Shown: piece by piece, positions 44,466 to 53,603 of the stretch
Layout of the letters: every line of letters starts with the position of its first letter
How positions within the stretch are numbered: the first letter of the stretch is position 1
Source of the DNA: Oscillospiraceae bacterium
GTDB lineage: Bacteria; Bacillota; Clostridia; Oscillospirales; Oscillospiraceae
Direction of reading: 5' to 3'
NCBI GenBank assembly: GCA_017434755.1
Contig: JAFRER010000003.1
Location: 1-64,000, forward strand
DNA: 64,000 nucleotides
Position numbers and translations under genes: made by a program
The notes under the pieces: model-generated
Told to the model about the DNA's origin: nothing
The model's input: the letters and a program-made list of their open reading frames with translations, nothing else
The model's database searches: none

Positions 44466-46496
44466 TCAGGTGATATCGGAAATACCCTTCAGATTTCTTA
44501 TGATTTCCGTGCAGTCAAGGTCGACTTTTTCGCCCGGATGGAAGGCTTCGGAACCGAAAATGCTTTCTGCACGGGGATTTCTCAGCAGACCGGCCTGGTA
44601 AAAAGCGAGCAGACATATGCAAAACTGCTCAGGAGGCATTCCGGGAGGCGACTGTGCTACCATCTCATGCACATCACTGCCTACTCGGAATCCGGATCTG
44701 CTCACCGTATGCCAGGCTTTCGCAAAGACCTGCCGGTCCGGTGTGAAGGCGGAGGCATAATCCTTGCAGGCGCATGCGGAAGGCTCGAGGATCTCGCTGC
44801 AGAACTCGGATCCGTCGTGCAGTTTCAGCGCCGAAATGTTGAGTTGTACACTGATCTTCCCGCCGAACTCATTGATCTGCGGGCTGAAGGCTATATCCGC
44901 CCTGCAGCCTTCACTGATCCCCAGTTCCTCGGGCGTATGAGAGAAATATATACAGTCAAACTGGGTGCCGCCGAGGAGCGCGGACATCTTGGTGTGCTGT
45001 CTGGAAGCACCGACACTGGTCACAGAACCGAGCGTGATGCCGTACATCGCCATGAGCGGCTTGGGATTTTCGTTCCCGTAGGGTTCCATCAATTCGAGAG
45101 AAGAAACGTTCTCCACCGACAGCAGCTCCGGATCTGTGATCAGGAGTTCACAATCTACGTCCGGAACGGGTTCCGGTCTGTGGCTGCTGTAGTATTCCGC
45201 CAAAGCCCTGCGGAAATCGTCTATCTTGTCAAGCATGACTTTGAGACCGGCAGCGGGAGCGTGTCCGCCGAAAGAGAGCAGGTGCTCGGAGCAGGCGCTC
45301 AAAGCGTCAAACATGTTGAATCCGCCCGAGCTCCTGCAGGATCCCTTGCCGACACCGTCCCGGATATGGATCATGATGGCGGGCAGGGAAAACTTGTCCG
45401 CAAGTCTCGAAGCGGCTATTCCGATTACGCCGGGGTCCCATTCATCATCAAAGAGAACGATCGGACTGTCCGGTGCGTTTTCTCCGTATAGTCTGGAAAG
45501 CGCTTCCTGCCAGATCCGGTCTCCGATCTCCTGCCGTTTTTTGTTGAGCTCGGCAAGCCTGCCTGCAAGCTCCTTTGCCTTCACGGGATCGTCGCAGGAG
45601 ACGAGTTCCTCCGCGACGGACACCATTCCGAGTCTGCCTGCCGCATTGAGACGCGGGGCGATCGAATAGCCGATCGTGCCGGACGTGACCGGTTTTCTGT
45701 CGGGCGAGATCTCGTCGAGCATGGCATTCAGACCGGTGCACGGCGAGGAGTTGATCTTTTCCAGACCCTTTTTTACGATGTAATGGTTCTCGCTCACGAG
45801 CGGCATTACATCGGAAACGGTCCCGACGGCGATCAGATCACAGTATTGATCAAGCACAGAGTCCGGGTCTCCCTCGACTGCACAGGCGAGCTTGAAAGCA
45901 ACACCCACTCCGGCGAGGTTTTCAAATTCGTAAGTATCGTCCGGCCTTTTGCAGTCGATCACGGCAATGGCATCGGGAAGCGGGCCCTGCGGGCATTCAT
46001 GGTGATCGGTGATGATCAGATCGAGCCCGATGTCCCTTGCGTGCCTTGCCTCATCCACTGCCGTAATACCGCAGTCCACCGTGATCACAAGGCTGACCCC
46101 GTCTGCGAGAAAAGCATCGAGAGCATCGGTGTTGAGCCCGTAACCCTCGTTCTCCCTGTCCGGAATATGAACCGTGCAGTCCAGACCTTTTGACTGAAAG
46201 TATTTTTTCAGCAGACAAGAGGCGGTGATCCCGTCCACGTCGTAATCACCGTATACTGCCACCTTTTCACGCGCACCGATAGCCGTCCGGATCCTCTCCA
46301 CGGCCTTGTCCATGTCCGTCATGGTCAGGGGATCGAACAGCACCTTTTCGTTATTACACAGACGGTCTGCTTCCGAAAGCGTATCGATATGCCGCAGCGC
46401 AAGCACAGCGGCAAGAAGACGCGGATAGCCCGCATCGGTCAGCTCAGAGGGGATGCGCGTCCCTCCGAACGGAATTCTCCAGTTTTTCTGTTTCAT
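44466..46496 (-). CDS. recJ: Single-stranded-DNA-specific exonuclease RecJ
   Basis: Protein of 676 aa. DHH motifs are visible: VYGDYDVDGITAS near residue 80, VDCGI, and TDHHECPQG. DHHA1 (SFGGHAPAAGL) and an OB domain follow, and a C-terminal extension of about 110 residues beyond the OB fold makes it longer than E. coli RecJ (577). It degrades ssDNA 5' to 3' in recombination and repair. It heads the recJ-relA-dtd-MBL transcript; the apt gene often found here is absent. Confidence 0.94.
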   Translation of the reverse strand: MKQKNWRIPFGGTRIPSELTDAGYPRLLAAVLALRHIDTLSEADRLCNNEKVLFDPLTMTDMDKAVERIRTAIGAREKVAVYGDYDVDGITASCLLKKYFQSKGLDCTVHIPDRENEGYGLNTDALDAFLADGVSLVITVDCGITAVDEARHARDIGLDLIITDHHECPQGPLPDAIAVIDCKRPDDTYEFENLAGVGVAFKLACAVEGDPDSVLDQYCDLIAVGTVSDVMPLVSENHYIVKKGLEKINSSPCTGLNAMLDEISPDRKPVTSGTIGYSIAPRLNAAGRLGMVSVAEELVSCDDPVKAKELAGRLAELNKKRQEIGDRIWQEALSRLYGENAPDSPIVLFDDEWDPGVIGIAASRLADKFSLPAIMIHIRDGVGKGSCRSSGGFNMFDALSACSEHLLSFGGHAPAAGLKVMLDKIDDFRRALAEYYSSHRPEPVPDVDCELLITDPELLSVENVSSLELMEPYGNENPKPLMAMYGITLGSVTSVGASRQHTKMSALLGGTQFDCIYFSHTPEELGISEGCRADIAFSPQINEFGGKISVQLNISALKLHDGSEFCSEILEPSACACKDYASAFTPDRQVFAKAWHTVSRSGFRVGSDVHEMVAQSPPGMPPEQFCICLLAFYQAGLLRNPRAESIFGSEAFHPGEKVDLDCTEIIRNLKGISDIT

Positions 46497-46591
46497 TTCA
46501 GGTTCTGTATCTCAACTGTCTTATTAATTTTAATTATTTATTTTACCAAATATACGCCGCGAGTTCAACATAAAATAAGGAAGCGGCGGAA

Positions 46592-46636
46592 AAAACAAAG
46601 ATGCCCTCCCAAAGAGTGGGAGGGCATCTTTGTTTT
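46592..46636. terminator. Strong bidirectional hairpin terminator
   Basis: A perfect 20-bp stem (46592-46611 with 46617-46636) and 5-nt loop, with A and T runs within the arms. It overlaps the stop of the LOG-like gene by 2 nt and ends that minus-strand transcript. Confidence 0.88.
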
Positions 46637-47216
46637 ACAGAGAATATCCGTTGATCCCTTTGCCTCTGGCGTTCTGCGCGTCCTCGCTCTGTACATAGGC
46701 CACCGCCTCGCGCGGCGTTTCACATACCTTGAACAGGTTCAGGCAGTCAGGATGCATGAATCCTCTTGCGGCGCAGTCCTCAAGCATCCGGAGGAGCAGG
46801 GTAAAATAGCTGCCAGTATTCAGAAGGGCCATGGGTTTTGCATGCAGGTTGAGCTGCTTGAGCGTCATGGTCTCAAAGAATTCGTCATAGGTTCCGATCC
46901 CTCCGGGGACAACGATGAACGCGTCAGCCTCATTCTCCATCTTCTGCTTACGTTCGCTCATGGTCTCGGTAAAGATGAAGTCGGTGCACTTCCGGTTCAG
47001 GATACCGGCGTCATGGAAAAACTTCGGCGCGATGCCCAGCAGCTTTCCTCCTGCCTCGAGGACGCCGTCCGAGCAGGACCGCATCAGCCCGCAGTCGCTG
47101 CCGCCGTATATGAGCGTGTGACCGGCTCGGGCGATCTCATGACCGAGCTCTTTAGCCTGTTCATAATAGATCCCGTCGAGAGAATTGCTGGACGCTCCGA
47201 AAAGACATATCTTCAT
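46635..47216 (-). CDS. LOG family (TIGR00730) nucleotide phosphoribohydrolase-like protein
   Basis: Protein of 193 aa with the Rossmann fold of Lonely-Guy proteins. The LOG signature PGGIGTYDEFFE is intact, and YGGSDCGLM matches the nucleotide-binding segment. Family members release ribose-5-phosphate from nucleoside monophosphates. It is divergent from the hsp20 gene across a gap that contains a CIRCE element. Its bacterial role is not settled. Confidence 0.92.
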   Translation of the reverse strand: MKICLFGASSNSLDGIYYEQAKELGHEIARAGHTLIYGGSDCGLMRSCSDGVLEAGGKLLGIAPKFFHDAGILNRKCTDFIFTETMSERKQKMENEADAFIVVPGGIGTYDEFFETMTLKQLNLHAKPMALLNTGSYFTLLLRMLEDCAARGFMHPDCLNLFKVCETPREAVAYVQSEDAQNARGKGINGYSL

Positions 47217-47245
47217 GATCCGATCCTCCTGTACATTTTAGAAAG

Positions 47246-47274
47246 ATTATACTTTACACAATCTCCGATTGCAA
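47246..47274 (-). promoter_or_regulatory. Promoter of the LOG-like gene
   Basis: On the minus strand TTGCAA (47274-47269), a 17-nt spacer and a perfect TATAAT (47251-47246). The -35 lies 12 bp from the CIRCE element. Confidence 0.7.
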
Positions 47275-47285
47275 CACTGCGAATA

Positions 47286-47312
47286 TTAGCACTCAAAAAA
47301 GAAGAGTGCTAA
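47286..47312. promoter_or_regulatory. CIRCE operator (HrcA binding site)
   Basis: TTAGCACTC, nine bases, GAGTGCTAA: a perfect match to the CIRCE consensus. The palindrome extends to 14 bp per arm (47281-47294 and 47304-47317). HrcA represses heat-shock genes from this site. It lies between the divergent LOG-like and hsp20 genes. Confidence 0.97.
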
Positions 47313-47344
47313 TATTCATAATTTATTCATAAAATATAGTATAT

Positions 47345-47373
47345 TTGTTCATAATTTTGCGGTAATTTATATA
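47345..47373 (+). promoter_or_regulatory. Tentative hsp20 promoter
   Basis: TTGTTC (47345-47350), 17 nt, TATATA (47368-47373). The match is moderate and places CIRCE about 60 nt upstream of the -10, which is unusual; another promoter nearer CIRCE is possible. Confidence 0.35.
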
Positions 47374-47442
47374 TGAACTTGAACGAAAGATGTGCCGAGC
47401 GGCACAAGAGTTGATTCAAAATACAAATTGGAGGTAAATATC

Positions 47443-47880
47443 ATGTTTGAACTTATTCCTTTTGACCGTCATCTTTCACGTGTTTCCGCGTTTGATCCTT
47501 TCCGCGATTTCGAAGAGCTCGAGAGGAGATTCTTCGGCAACACCGGCAGCGGCATAAATGCTTTCCGCACCGATGTCATCGACAACGGCGACGCGTATGT
47601 TCTTGAAGCCGAGCTTCCCGGATTCAGCAAAGAAAACATCAGCCTCGACATCGAGAACGACTGCCTCACCATCACCGCCGAGCGCAAGAACGAGGACAAG
47701 GAAGAGAAAAAGAACTATGTAAAACGCGAGCGCTACTACGGCAGCTTCAGCAGGAGCTTCGATGTATCCGGCATCAATGTTGATGGGATCACCGCTTCTT
47801 TCAGCGACGGTATCCTGAAGCTCGATATGCCCAAAAAGGTCGAAACGGTTCCTGCGGCAAGAAAGCTCGAGATCAAATAA
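47443..47880 (+). CDS. Hsp20/alpha-crystallin small heat-shock protein
   Basis: Protein of 145 aa. The alpha-crystallin domain (YVLEAELPGFSKENISLDIE and so on, in part AELPGFSKENI) and the closing GILKLDMPKK motif are clear. Small heat-shock proteins hold unfolding proteins for refolding by DnaK and ClpB. GGAGG lies 8 nt before the ATG at 47443. A CIRCE element upstream makes HrcA control very likely. Single-gene transcript ending at a terminator. Confidence 0.96.
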   Translation: MFELIPFDRHLSRVSAFDPFRDFEELERRFFGNTGSGINAFRTDVIDNGDAYVLEAELPGFSKENISLDIENDCLTITAERKNEDKEEKKNYVKRERYYGSFSRSFDVSGINVDGITASFSDGILKLDMPKKVETVPAARKLEIK

Positions 47881-47899
47881 TTTCTGCGGTTCATAAAGG

Positions 47900-47930
47900 G
47901 ACGCATCCGAAGATGCGTCTCTTTTCCTTT
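47900..47930 (+). terminator. Terminator after hsp20
   Basis: An 8-bp stem GACGCATC/GATGCGTC (47900-47907 with 47912-47919) with a CGAA tetraloop and a T-rich tail. Confidence 0.85.
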
Positions 47931-47947
47931 TCTCAGGCATTCTCTTG

Positions 47948-47956
47948 TGATATAAT
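47948..47956 (+). promoter_or_regulatory. Extended -10 promoter of tatD
   Basis: TGATATAAT is a perfect extended -10; the -35 region is weak. The leader is about 23-25 nt. Confidence 0.5.
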
Positions 47957-47985
47957 AAATCCATCATAATTTCGGAGTTAAGCTG

Positions 47986-48747
47986 ATGTTTATCGATACC
48001 CATGCACATTATGATGATGACGCCTTTGCGGAAGACAGGGATGAGCTGCTTGCCAATCTTCCGGCAAAGGGAATAGAAAAGGTCATCATTCCTTCCTGCA
48101 GTGTGCCGGGAAGTACTGTCGTGCTGGAGCTTGCGGAGCGGTATCCCCATGTTTATGCCGCCTGCGGGATCCATCCGGAGGATCTGCCGGACTACCCTTT
48201 GCCTGCAGTGGAAAAGCTGAGGCCTTTCCTTGAAGATCCCAGATGCGTTGCAGTGGGAGAGATAGGGCTCGATTACTATTGGGATAAAAGCAGGGAAGAG
48301 GAGCAGAAAACCGTGTTTGCCGCCCAGCTCGTGCTGGCGCTTGAATACGACCTGCCGGTTATTGTGCATGACAGGGAAGCGCACGGCGATTCTTTGGATA
48401 TCGTGTCCTCCTATCCGGATCTCAAAGGCGTGTTCCACTGCTTTTCCGGTTCGGCGGAGATGGCGGCGGAGCTTCTGAAGCGCGGCTGGTACCTCGGCTT
48501 CGACGGTCCTGTCACCTATAAGAATGCCAGGAAGACGGTGGAAGTGCTTGAGATCTGTCCGCTCGACAGGATCCTGCTGGAGACAGACAGTCCGTATCTC
48601 AGCCCTGTCCCGATGAGGGGAAAGCGGAACGACTCGACCAATCTGCTCTATATAGCGGAGAAGATCGCCGAAATCAAGGGGGTACACGTTGAGAGGATCG
48701 CGGAACAGACTTCGGAAAATGCAAAAATGCTTTTCGGCCTCAGGTGA
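47986..48747 (+). CDS. TatD family metal-dependent hydrolase
   Basis: Protein of 253 aa, an amidohydrolase-type TIM barrel. Metal and active-site motifs: FIDTHAHYDDDAF, VGEIGLDYYW, IVHDREAH, FHCFSGSAE and LLETDSPYLSP. TatD proteins are metal-dependent DNases with a proofreading or repair role, and some act on D-aminoacyl-tRNA. A GGAG site precedes the ATG. Confidence 0.94.
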   Translation: MFIDTHAHYDDDAFAEDRDELLANLPAKGIEKVIIPSCSVPGSTVVLELAERYPHVYAACGIHPEDLPDYPLPAVEKLRPFLEDPRCVAVGEIGLDYYWDKSREEEQKTVFAAQLVLALEYDLPVIVHDREAHGDSLDIVSSYPDLKGVFHCFSGSAEMAAELLKRGWYLGFDGPVTYKNARKTVEVLEICPLDRILLETDSPYLSPVPMRGKRNDSTNLLYIAEKIAEIKGVHVERIAEQTSENAKMLFGLR

Positions 48748-48752
48748 TTCAG

Positions 48753-48798
48753 TTAAAAAACAACGGCGCTGTGCGGTTACATGCACAGCGCCGTTGTT
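48753..48798 (-). terminator. Terminator of the capA-like gene
   Basis: A perfect 16-bp stem (48759-48774 with 48783-48798) and 8-nt loop. On the minus strand it is followed by a T run (48758-48753). It can also stop tatD transcripts, though without a plus-strand U-tract. Confidence 0.85.
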
Positions 48799-48808
48799 AT
48801 GGTTGGCA

Positions 48809-49981
48809 TTAATGGAATGCGGAATAGTCAATATACAGGTCCGCTCCGGTAAAGGTACCGTCCAGCTTGCTCATCGTTCTGTTCCAGTGCTCGGAACCCT
48901 CCTCATAGGGGGTCGGAACATAGTCGTTGTAATCCGTTGCTTTCACGTTGTTGAAGTTCGGGGGGAATGTGGAGCTGACACAGCACGGGACCGCGTTGTA
49001 GCCCTCTGTGGTGACGGTGCCGTCGAGATCCCTTTTCACGGTGACCTGAACGAGAGCCGTATCCGGATCGCTGGGGTGCGTGTTGCCTCCGAAGCTCCAG
49101 TTGCCGAGAGAATACATGATGATACCGCCGTTATACTCCTCGATAGGCAGGAGCACATGAGGATGACTGCCGTAGACGAGATTCGCTCCCGCGTCGATGG
49201 CTGCGTGTGCCGGCTGGGACATCCTGTCGAACACGGAATACTTTCCCTCGTTGCCCCAGTGATAGGCGCAGATGATGTATTCCGCACCCATCTCCTTGAG
49301 CTTGTTGACCGCTTCAACGGCGCTTTTCGAAATCTGATCGGGGGTCTTTGCACCGGTGTCGTAGGGCTCGCAGTAGATGCCGACTTTCAGGCCGCTTTCG
49401 GTCTCGAATATCTGGATCGAGTTCTTTTCCCCGTAGGCGATGCCGGCTTCCCGCAGCGTTGCGAGCGTGTCGTCAATGCCGTTCTGCCCGAAATCGTCAA
49501 AGTGGTTGTTCGCGGTGTTGACGAATTCGACGCTTCCCTCCAGCAGAATGTTGACATATGCGGTGGGGCAGCGGAAGGAGAAGGTCCTGTCCGCCCCGGC
49601 ATAGAGAGCCCTGTCTGAGAAGGAACATTCCAGGTTGGCGAAGGTCAGGTCGTCGTTTTTAAAATACTGTATGGTGTTTTTGAACGGATAGGAATAATCG
49701 TCACCGAGCTTGTTCCTGTAATCCGTGCCGCCGTTGAAGGAGGTCAGCGTGCAGTCCCCGATGAAGGACAGCGTGAAATACTCCGGCTCCGGTTCTGGTT
49801 CCGGCTCCGGGGTCTCAACGGGCTCGGCCTCTGCCGGCGCCGGCGCCTGTGCTTCGATCTCCTTCGTCACGTATACGGTGACGGTCGGCTGCAGCACAGG
49901 CTTGCCGACACGGCCGAAGACAAGGATCGCAAGCGCGGCGATCACGAGGATTATGCTCAGAATGTTCGTAGTTCTTTTCAT
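48809..49981 (-). CDS. CapA family membrane-anchored metallophosphatase-like protein
   Basis: Protein of 390 aa. A single N-terminal membrane helix (ILSIILVIAALAILVFG) is followed by a Pro/Glu-rich linker, so the enzyme domain is outside. CapA/PgsA metallophosphatase motifs are seen: SFIGDCTLT, FANLECSFS, VNTANNHFDDFG, YHWGNEGKY and VYGSHPHVLLP. CapA proteins take part in poly-gamma-glutamate capsule export, but CapB and CapC are not here, so the true role may be different surface polymer processing. Confidence 0.9.
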   Translation of the reverse strand: MKRTTNILSIILVIAALAILVFGRVGKPVLQPTVTVYVTKEIEAQAPAPAEAEPVETPEPEPEPEPEYFTLSFIGDCTLTSFNGGTDYRNKLGDDYSYPFKNTIQYFKNDDLTFANLECSFSDRALYAGADRTFSFRCPTAYVNILLEGSVEFVNTANNHFDDFGQNGIDDTLATLREAGIAYGEKNSIQIFETESGLKVGIYCEPYDTGAKTPDQISKSAVEAVNKLKEMGAEYIICAYHWGNEGKYSVFDRMSQPAHAAIDAGANLVYGSHPHVLLPIEEYNGGIIMYSLGNWSFGGNTHPSDPDTALVQVTVKRDLDGTVTTEGYNAVPCCVSSTFPPNFNNVKATDYNDYVPTPYEEGSEHWNRTMSKLDGTFTGADLYIDYSAFH

Positions 49982-50010
49982 TTTGTACCTCTGATTGTTT
50001 ACGGAGACCT

Positions 50011-50039
50011 ATTATAAATAAAACAGGAGGATAAAGCAA
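50011..50039 (-). promoter_or_regulatory. Promoter of the capA-like gene
   Basis: On the minus strand TTGCTT (50039-50034), 17 nt and a perfect TATAAT (50016-50011). Confidence 0.5.
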
Positions 50040-50105
50040 GGGTAATATATCCGCACCGTTCGGAAGGCGATACACAATATATATGGCTGACCGTGAAAAA
50101 AAACC

Positions 50106-50134
50106 TTTATATTTTGCGTTCTTAACTGTATAAT
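50106..50134 (+). promoter_or_regulatory. Promoter of the glycogen synthase/amylase gene
   Basis: TTTATA (50106-50111), 17 nt and a perfect TATAAT (50129-50134). The transcript would begin near 50141, where an in-frame ATG would then have no leader; this favours the ATG at 50180. Confidence 0.55.
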
Positions 50135-50179
50135 ACTCAAATGGAGAAAAGTTTATATCATATCGGGAGACGTCCTTTT

Positions 50180-53100
50180 ATGACAGATCACTTCAGAAAC
50201 ACCTATGAGTGCAGCGGAATGCCGAACGTCCTGCTTGTCGGCGCCGAATGCGCGCCTCTTGCCAAGACGGGGGGCCTTGCCGATGTCATAGGCACACTGC
50301 CCAAATCACTTGCGAAGATCGGCATGGATGCAAGAGTCATCATGCCTTACCATAAAAAGATCAAGGACAAATATGCCGGAAGCGTCGAGCACATGCTCTC
50401 GTTTTATTCCGATCTCGGCTGGAGGAGGGAATATGTCGGCCTTGAGAAGCTCGTTCTCAACGACGTCGTTATCTACTTGATCGACAGCGAAAAGTATTTC
50501 GGAAATGCCATCTATCTCGGCGGCGATGCCGAGGGAGAGCAGTATGCCTACTTCTGCAGGGCCGTTCTTGACGCGATCCCGTGTCTGGACTTCGTTCCGG
50601 AAGTCATCCACTGCAACGACTGGCATACGGCTATGATCCCCATGCTCGCGCGCACCCAGTACAGGGGCGCCATGCAGGAGGGGATGAAGTTTCTCCTCAC
50701 CATCCACAATATTGCTTTTCAGGGCAGATACAGCTTCAGCTTCGTTCAGGACCTGCTCGGGATCGACAGCCGGTATTTCACGCCCGAATTCATGGAGCTG
50801 TACGGCTGCGCCAACTTCATGAAGGCCGGCTGCGTCTTTACCGACCGGATCAATACCGTCTCCCCGAACTATGCAGAAGAGATCAAGAATCCCTACTACG
50901 CCGAGGGCCTTGACGGCATACTCAACGCCAGGGCTGCCCAGCTTTCCGGCATTGTCAACGGCATCGACAACGATGTTTTCGACCCCGCTACAGATCCGCA
51001 TATCGCTGCGAACTATTCTCTCGCCGACAGATCCGGCAAGAAAGCCTGCAAGAAAGCACTGCAGGAAGAGCTCGGGCTGAATGTGGACGATAACGTCCCT
51101 CTTATGGCCATGGTCACGAGAATGACGGAGCAGAAGGGCTTCGATCTCGTCATGTACGGTATCGACGATCTGCTCGCCAGCACCGATATGCAGTTTGCGC
51201 TTCTCGGCACGGGAGATCCGAGATTCGAGGATTTCATGCGCGGAGCCGAGGCAAGATGGAAGGGAAGAGTCTGTGCCTACATCGGCTATAACGATGAGCT
51301 CGCCCACAAGATCTACGCCGGCAGCGATTACTATCTTATGCCCTCCCGTTTTGAGCCCTGCGGCATCAGCCAAATGATCGCCATGCGATACGGAACCGTG
51401 CCTATAGTCCGCGAAACAGGCGGTCTCCGGGATACGGTCATCCCCTACAATGAATACACCGGAGAGGGCACAGGCTTTTCTTTCGCCAACTATAACGGCG
51501 AGGAGATGAAGAACATCATCCGTTATGCGCTCTCGTTTTATCATAACAGGGATGTGATGAAGCATATAACCGACTCCGATATGGAGATCGACTTCGGCTT
51601 CGACACTTCCGCAAGAGAGTATAAGGACCTGTATACAAAGCTCATCTGCAGCGACTGTCTCGACAGAGTCCTGCTCTCCCACAACAGCGCGGAGAGCCGC
51701 TTCCGCTTCCCGGTCGGTGCGGTCAGATGCGGGGAGGAGATCCGTCTTTCCGTTTCGGTGACCAGCGGGATGGTCGTCGATCCCGTGCTTATTCTGAAGG
51801 ACGATAACGGAACATCGGAGATCCCCATGGCCCCGGATGATGACGGGTATTCCGTCGTGTTCAAGGCTCCTGACGAGCCTGCCGCCATGTGGTATTCTTT
51901 CCGGTTCCGTACCTGCCGCGGTGAGCGCTGGCTCTGCCCGGACCACAGCGGGTATAAAAGCCGCATGCTCGACTATTCCGCCGAAGGGTTCCGCCTCACC
52001 GTCTACGATGCCGGCTTCACGACTCCCGACTGGCTGAAGAACAGCGTCATGTATCAGATATTTCCGGACCGCTTCGCCTTTTCCGATGACGGGACGGCCG
52101 AGAAGGGCATCGAATATCATAAATCTTTGGGCCAGACCCCGCGGCTCCACAATCGACTCTCCGACCCGGTCGCCTGGCAGGCGAGAAAGGGGGAGACCGA
52201 ATACTTCCCCGATGATTTCTACGGAGGGACCTTCAAGGGCATCGTTTCCAAGCTCCCGTACCTGAAGGATCTCGGCATCAGCTGCCTCTATCTCAACCCC
52301 ATCGTGGAGGCCCGTTCGAACCACCGTTATGACACCTCGGACTACATGAAGGCGGACCCGATCCTCGGCACCAACAGAGATTTCACGGAGCTCTGCAGAA
52401 AGGCCGCAGAAAACGGGATCAGGATCATACTCGACGGCGTCTTTTCCCACACCGGGGCGGACAGCATCTATTTCAACGCCTATGGGCATTACGATTCCGT
52501 CGGAGCGTATCAGAGCCAGGCCTCAAAGTATTACCGATGGTATTTCTTCAAGGAATTCCCGGACAGCTACCGGTCCTGGTGGGGTGTGAAGAACCTCCCC
52601 GAGGTCGATGAGAAGATACCGTCCTGGCAGAACTACATCTTCCGCAACAAGTCATCGGTCGTGAAGACCTGGATGAGCAGAGGCGCTTCCGGCTGGAGGC
52701 TCGACGTTGCCGACGAGATCCCGGACGAGGTGCTCGAAGCGCTGAGGAAGGAGATCAAGGCGCAGGATCCGGAGGCTCCTATCATAGGGGAAGTCTGGGA
52801 GGATCCCATCGTCAAGGTCAGCTACGACAGCAGAAGGAAATATGCACTGGGCAGAGCGCTTGATTCTGTTATGAACTATCCGCTGCGCACGGCACTGCTC
52901 GATTTTGCCCACTTCAGGCTGGACGCTCCGGGCCTGCGGGACTTTCTCATCAACCAGAAGAACAACTATCCGAAGCCTCTCTACTATTCGCTGATGAACC
53001 TGCTCGGCTCGCATGATGTTGCGAGGATCGTCAATTCCATAGCGTATGATGCGGTGCTCCGCGAGCTTCCGCGGGCGGAGCAGCTTAAGCTGGAGTTTAC

Positions 53101-53551
53101 CGACGAGAGCATTTCGAAGGCGATGGAATTCGAAAAGCTCTGCGCTGCGGTGCAGTTTTCCGTTCCCGGTGTCCCGAGCATCTACTACGGTGATGAACAG
53201 GGCATGACCGGCACGGCCGATCCATTCAACAGAAAACCCTTCAAAGAAAACCGGAAATGCGGGCTGCATGACTGGTATAAGTATCTTGCAAAGATTCGAA
53301 ATACCAATCCCTCCATGCGGACCGGCGAGGCTTCTTTCCAGGCACAGGGCGGCGACATCCTCATGATCCTGCGCTATGATGTCGGCGGCAGAGACGCTTT
53401 CGGAACTCCTTCTGCTGAGAATGCCGTCCTTACGGTGATCAACCGGGGAGAGGAGGGCTCCGCGTTTGCAGCGGACTGCTCCTGCTGCGGCCTTCCCGAG
53501 TATGTCGGGGAGATCGGGCCTCTGTCCGCAGAAGTCATTGTGCTGAAATAA
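50180..53551 (+). CDS. Glycogen synthase (GT5) fused to a GH13 alpha-amylase-type enzyme
   Basis: Protein of 1123 aa. Residues 15-490 are a complete ADP-glucose type glycogen synthase: KTGGLADV at 29-36, IHCNDWHTAMIP, and PSRFEPCGISQM in the C-terminal domain. Residues about 505-610 look like the Ig-like N-domain of neopullulanases (CBM34-like). Residues about 617-1110 are a GH13 barrel starting NSVMYQIFPDRF, with nucleophile D842 (GWRLDVADE), acid/base E871 (IIGEVWED) and D946 (LLGSHDVA). All key residues of both enzymes are present. No signal peptide. It joins glucan building and cutting in one chain. GGGAG lies 10 nt before the ATG. Confidence 0.93.
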   Translation: MTDHFRNTYECSGMPNVLLVGAECAPLAKTGGLADVIGTLPKSLAKIGMDARVIMPYHKKIKDKYAGSVEHMLSFYSDLGWRREYVGLEKLVLNDVVIYLIDSEKYFGNAIYLGGDAEGEQYAYFCRAVLDAIPCLDFVPEVIHCNDWHTAMIPMLARTQYRGAMQEGMKFLLTIHNIAFQGRYSFSFVQDLLGIDSRYFTPEFMELYGCANFMKAGCVFTDRINTVSPNYAEEIKNPYYAEGLDGILNARAAQLSGIVNGIDNDVFDPATDPHIAANYSLADRSGKKACKKALQEELGLNVDDNVPLMAMVTRMTEQKGFDLVMYGIDDLLASTDMQFALLGTGDPRFEDFMRGAEARWKGRVCAYIGYNDELAHKIYAGSDYYLMPSRFEPCGISQMIAMRYGTVPIVRETGGLRDTVIPYNEYTGEGTGFSFANYNGEEMKNIIRYALSFYHNRDVMKHITDSDMEIDFGFDTSAREYKDLYTKLICSDCLDRVLLSHNSAESRFRFPVGAVRCGEEIRLSVSVTSGMVVDPVLILKDDNGTSEIPMAPDDDGYSVVFKAPDEPAAMWYSFRFRTCRGERWLCPDHSGYKSRMLDYSAEGFRLTVYDAGFTTPDWLKNSVMYQIFPDRFAFSDDGTAEKGIEYHKSLGQTPRLHNRLSDPVAWQARKGETEYFPDDFYGGTFKGIVSKLPYLKDLGISCLYLNPIVEARSNHRYDTSDYMKADPILGTNRDFTELCRKAAENGIRIILDGVFSHTGADSIYFNAYGHYDSVGAYQSQASKYYRWYFFKEFPDSYRSWWGVKNLPEVDEKIPSWQNYIFRNKSSVVKTWMSRGASGWRLDVADEIPDEVLEALRKEIKAQDPEAPIIGEVWEDPIVKVSYDSRRKYALGRALDSVMNYPLRTALLDFAHFRLDAPGLRDFLINQKNNYPKPLYYSLMNLLGSHDVARIVNSIAYDAVLRELPRAEQLKLEFTDESISKAMEFEKLCAAVQFSVPGVPSIYYGDEQGMTGTADPFNRKPFKENRKCGLHDWYKYLAKIRNTNPSMRTGEASFQAQGGDILMILRYDVGGRDAFGTPSAENAVLTVINRGEEGSAFAADCSCCGLPEYVGEIGPLSAEVIVLK

Positions 53552-53603
53552 CCCGGCAGTACCGGAAAAATAAAAAGCGATAAAAGCTTAGGAGATAAAT
53601 ACA

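Noticed and set aside
50306-52489. Open frame of 727 codons on the minus strand
   Set aside because: It is antisense to the glycogen synthase/amylase gene, whose motifs are continuous; it has no known domain or ribosome site.
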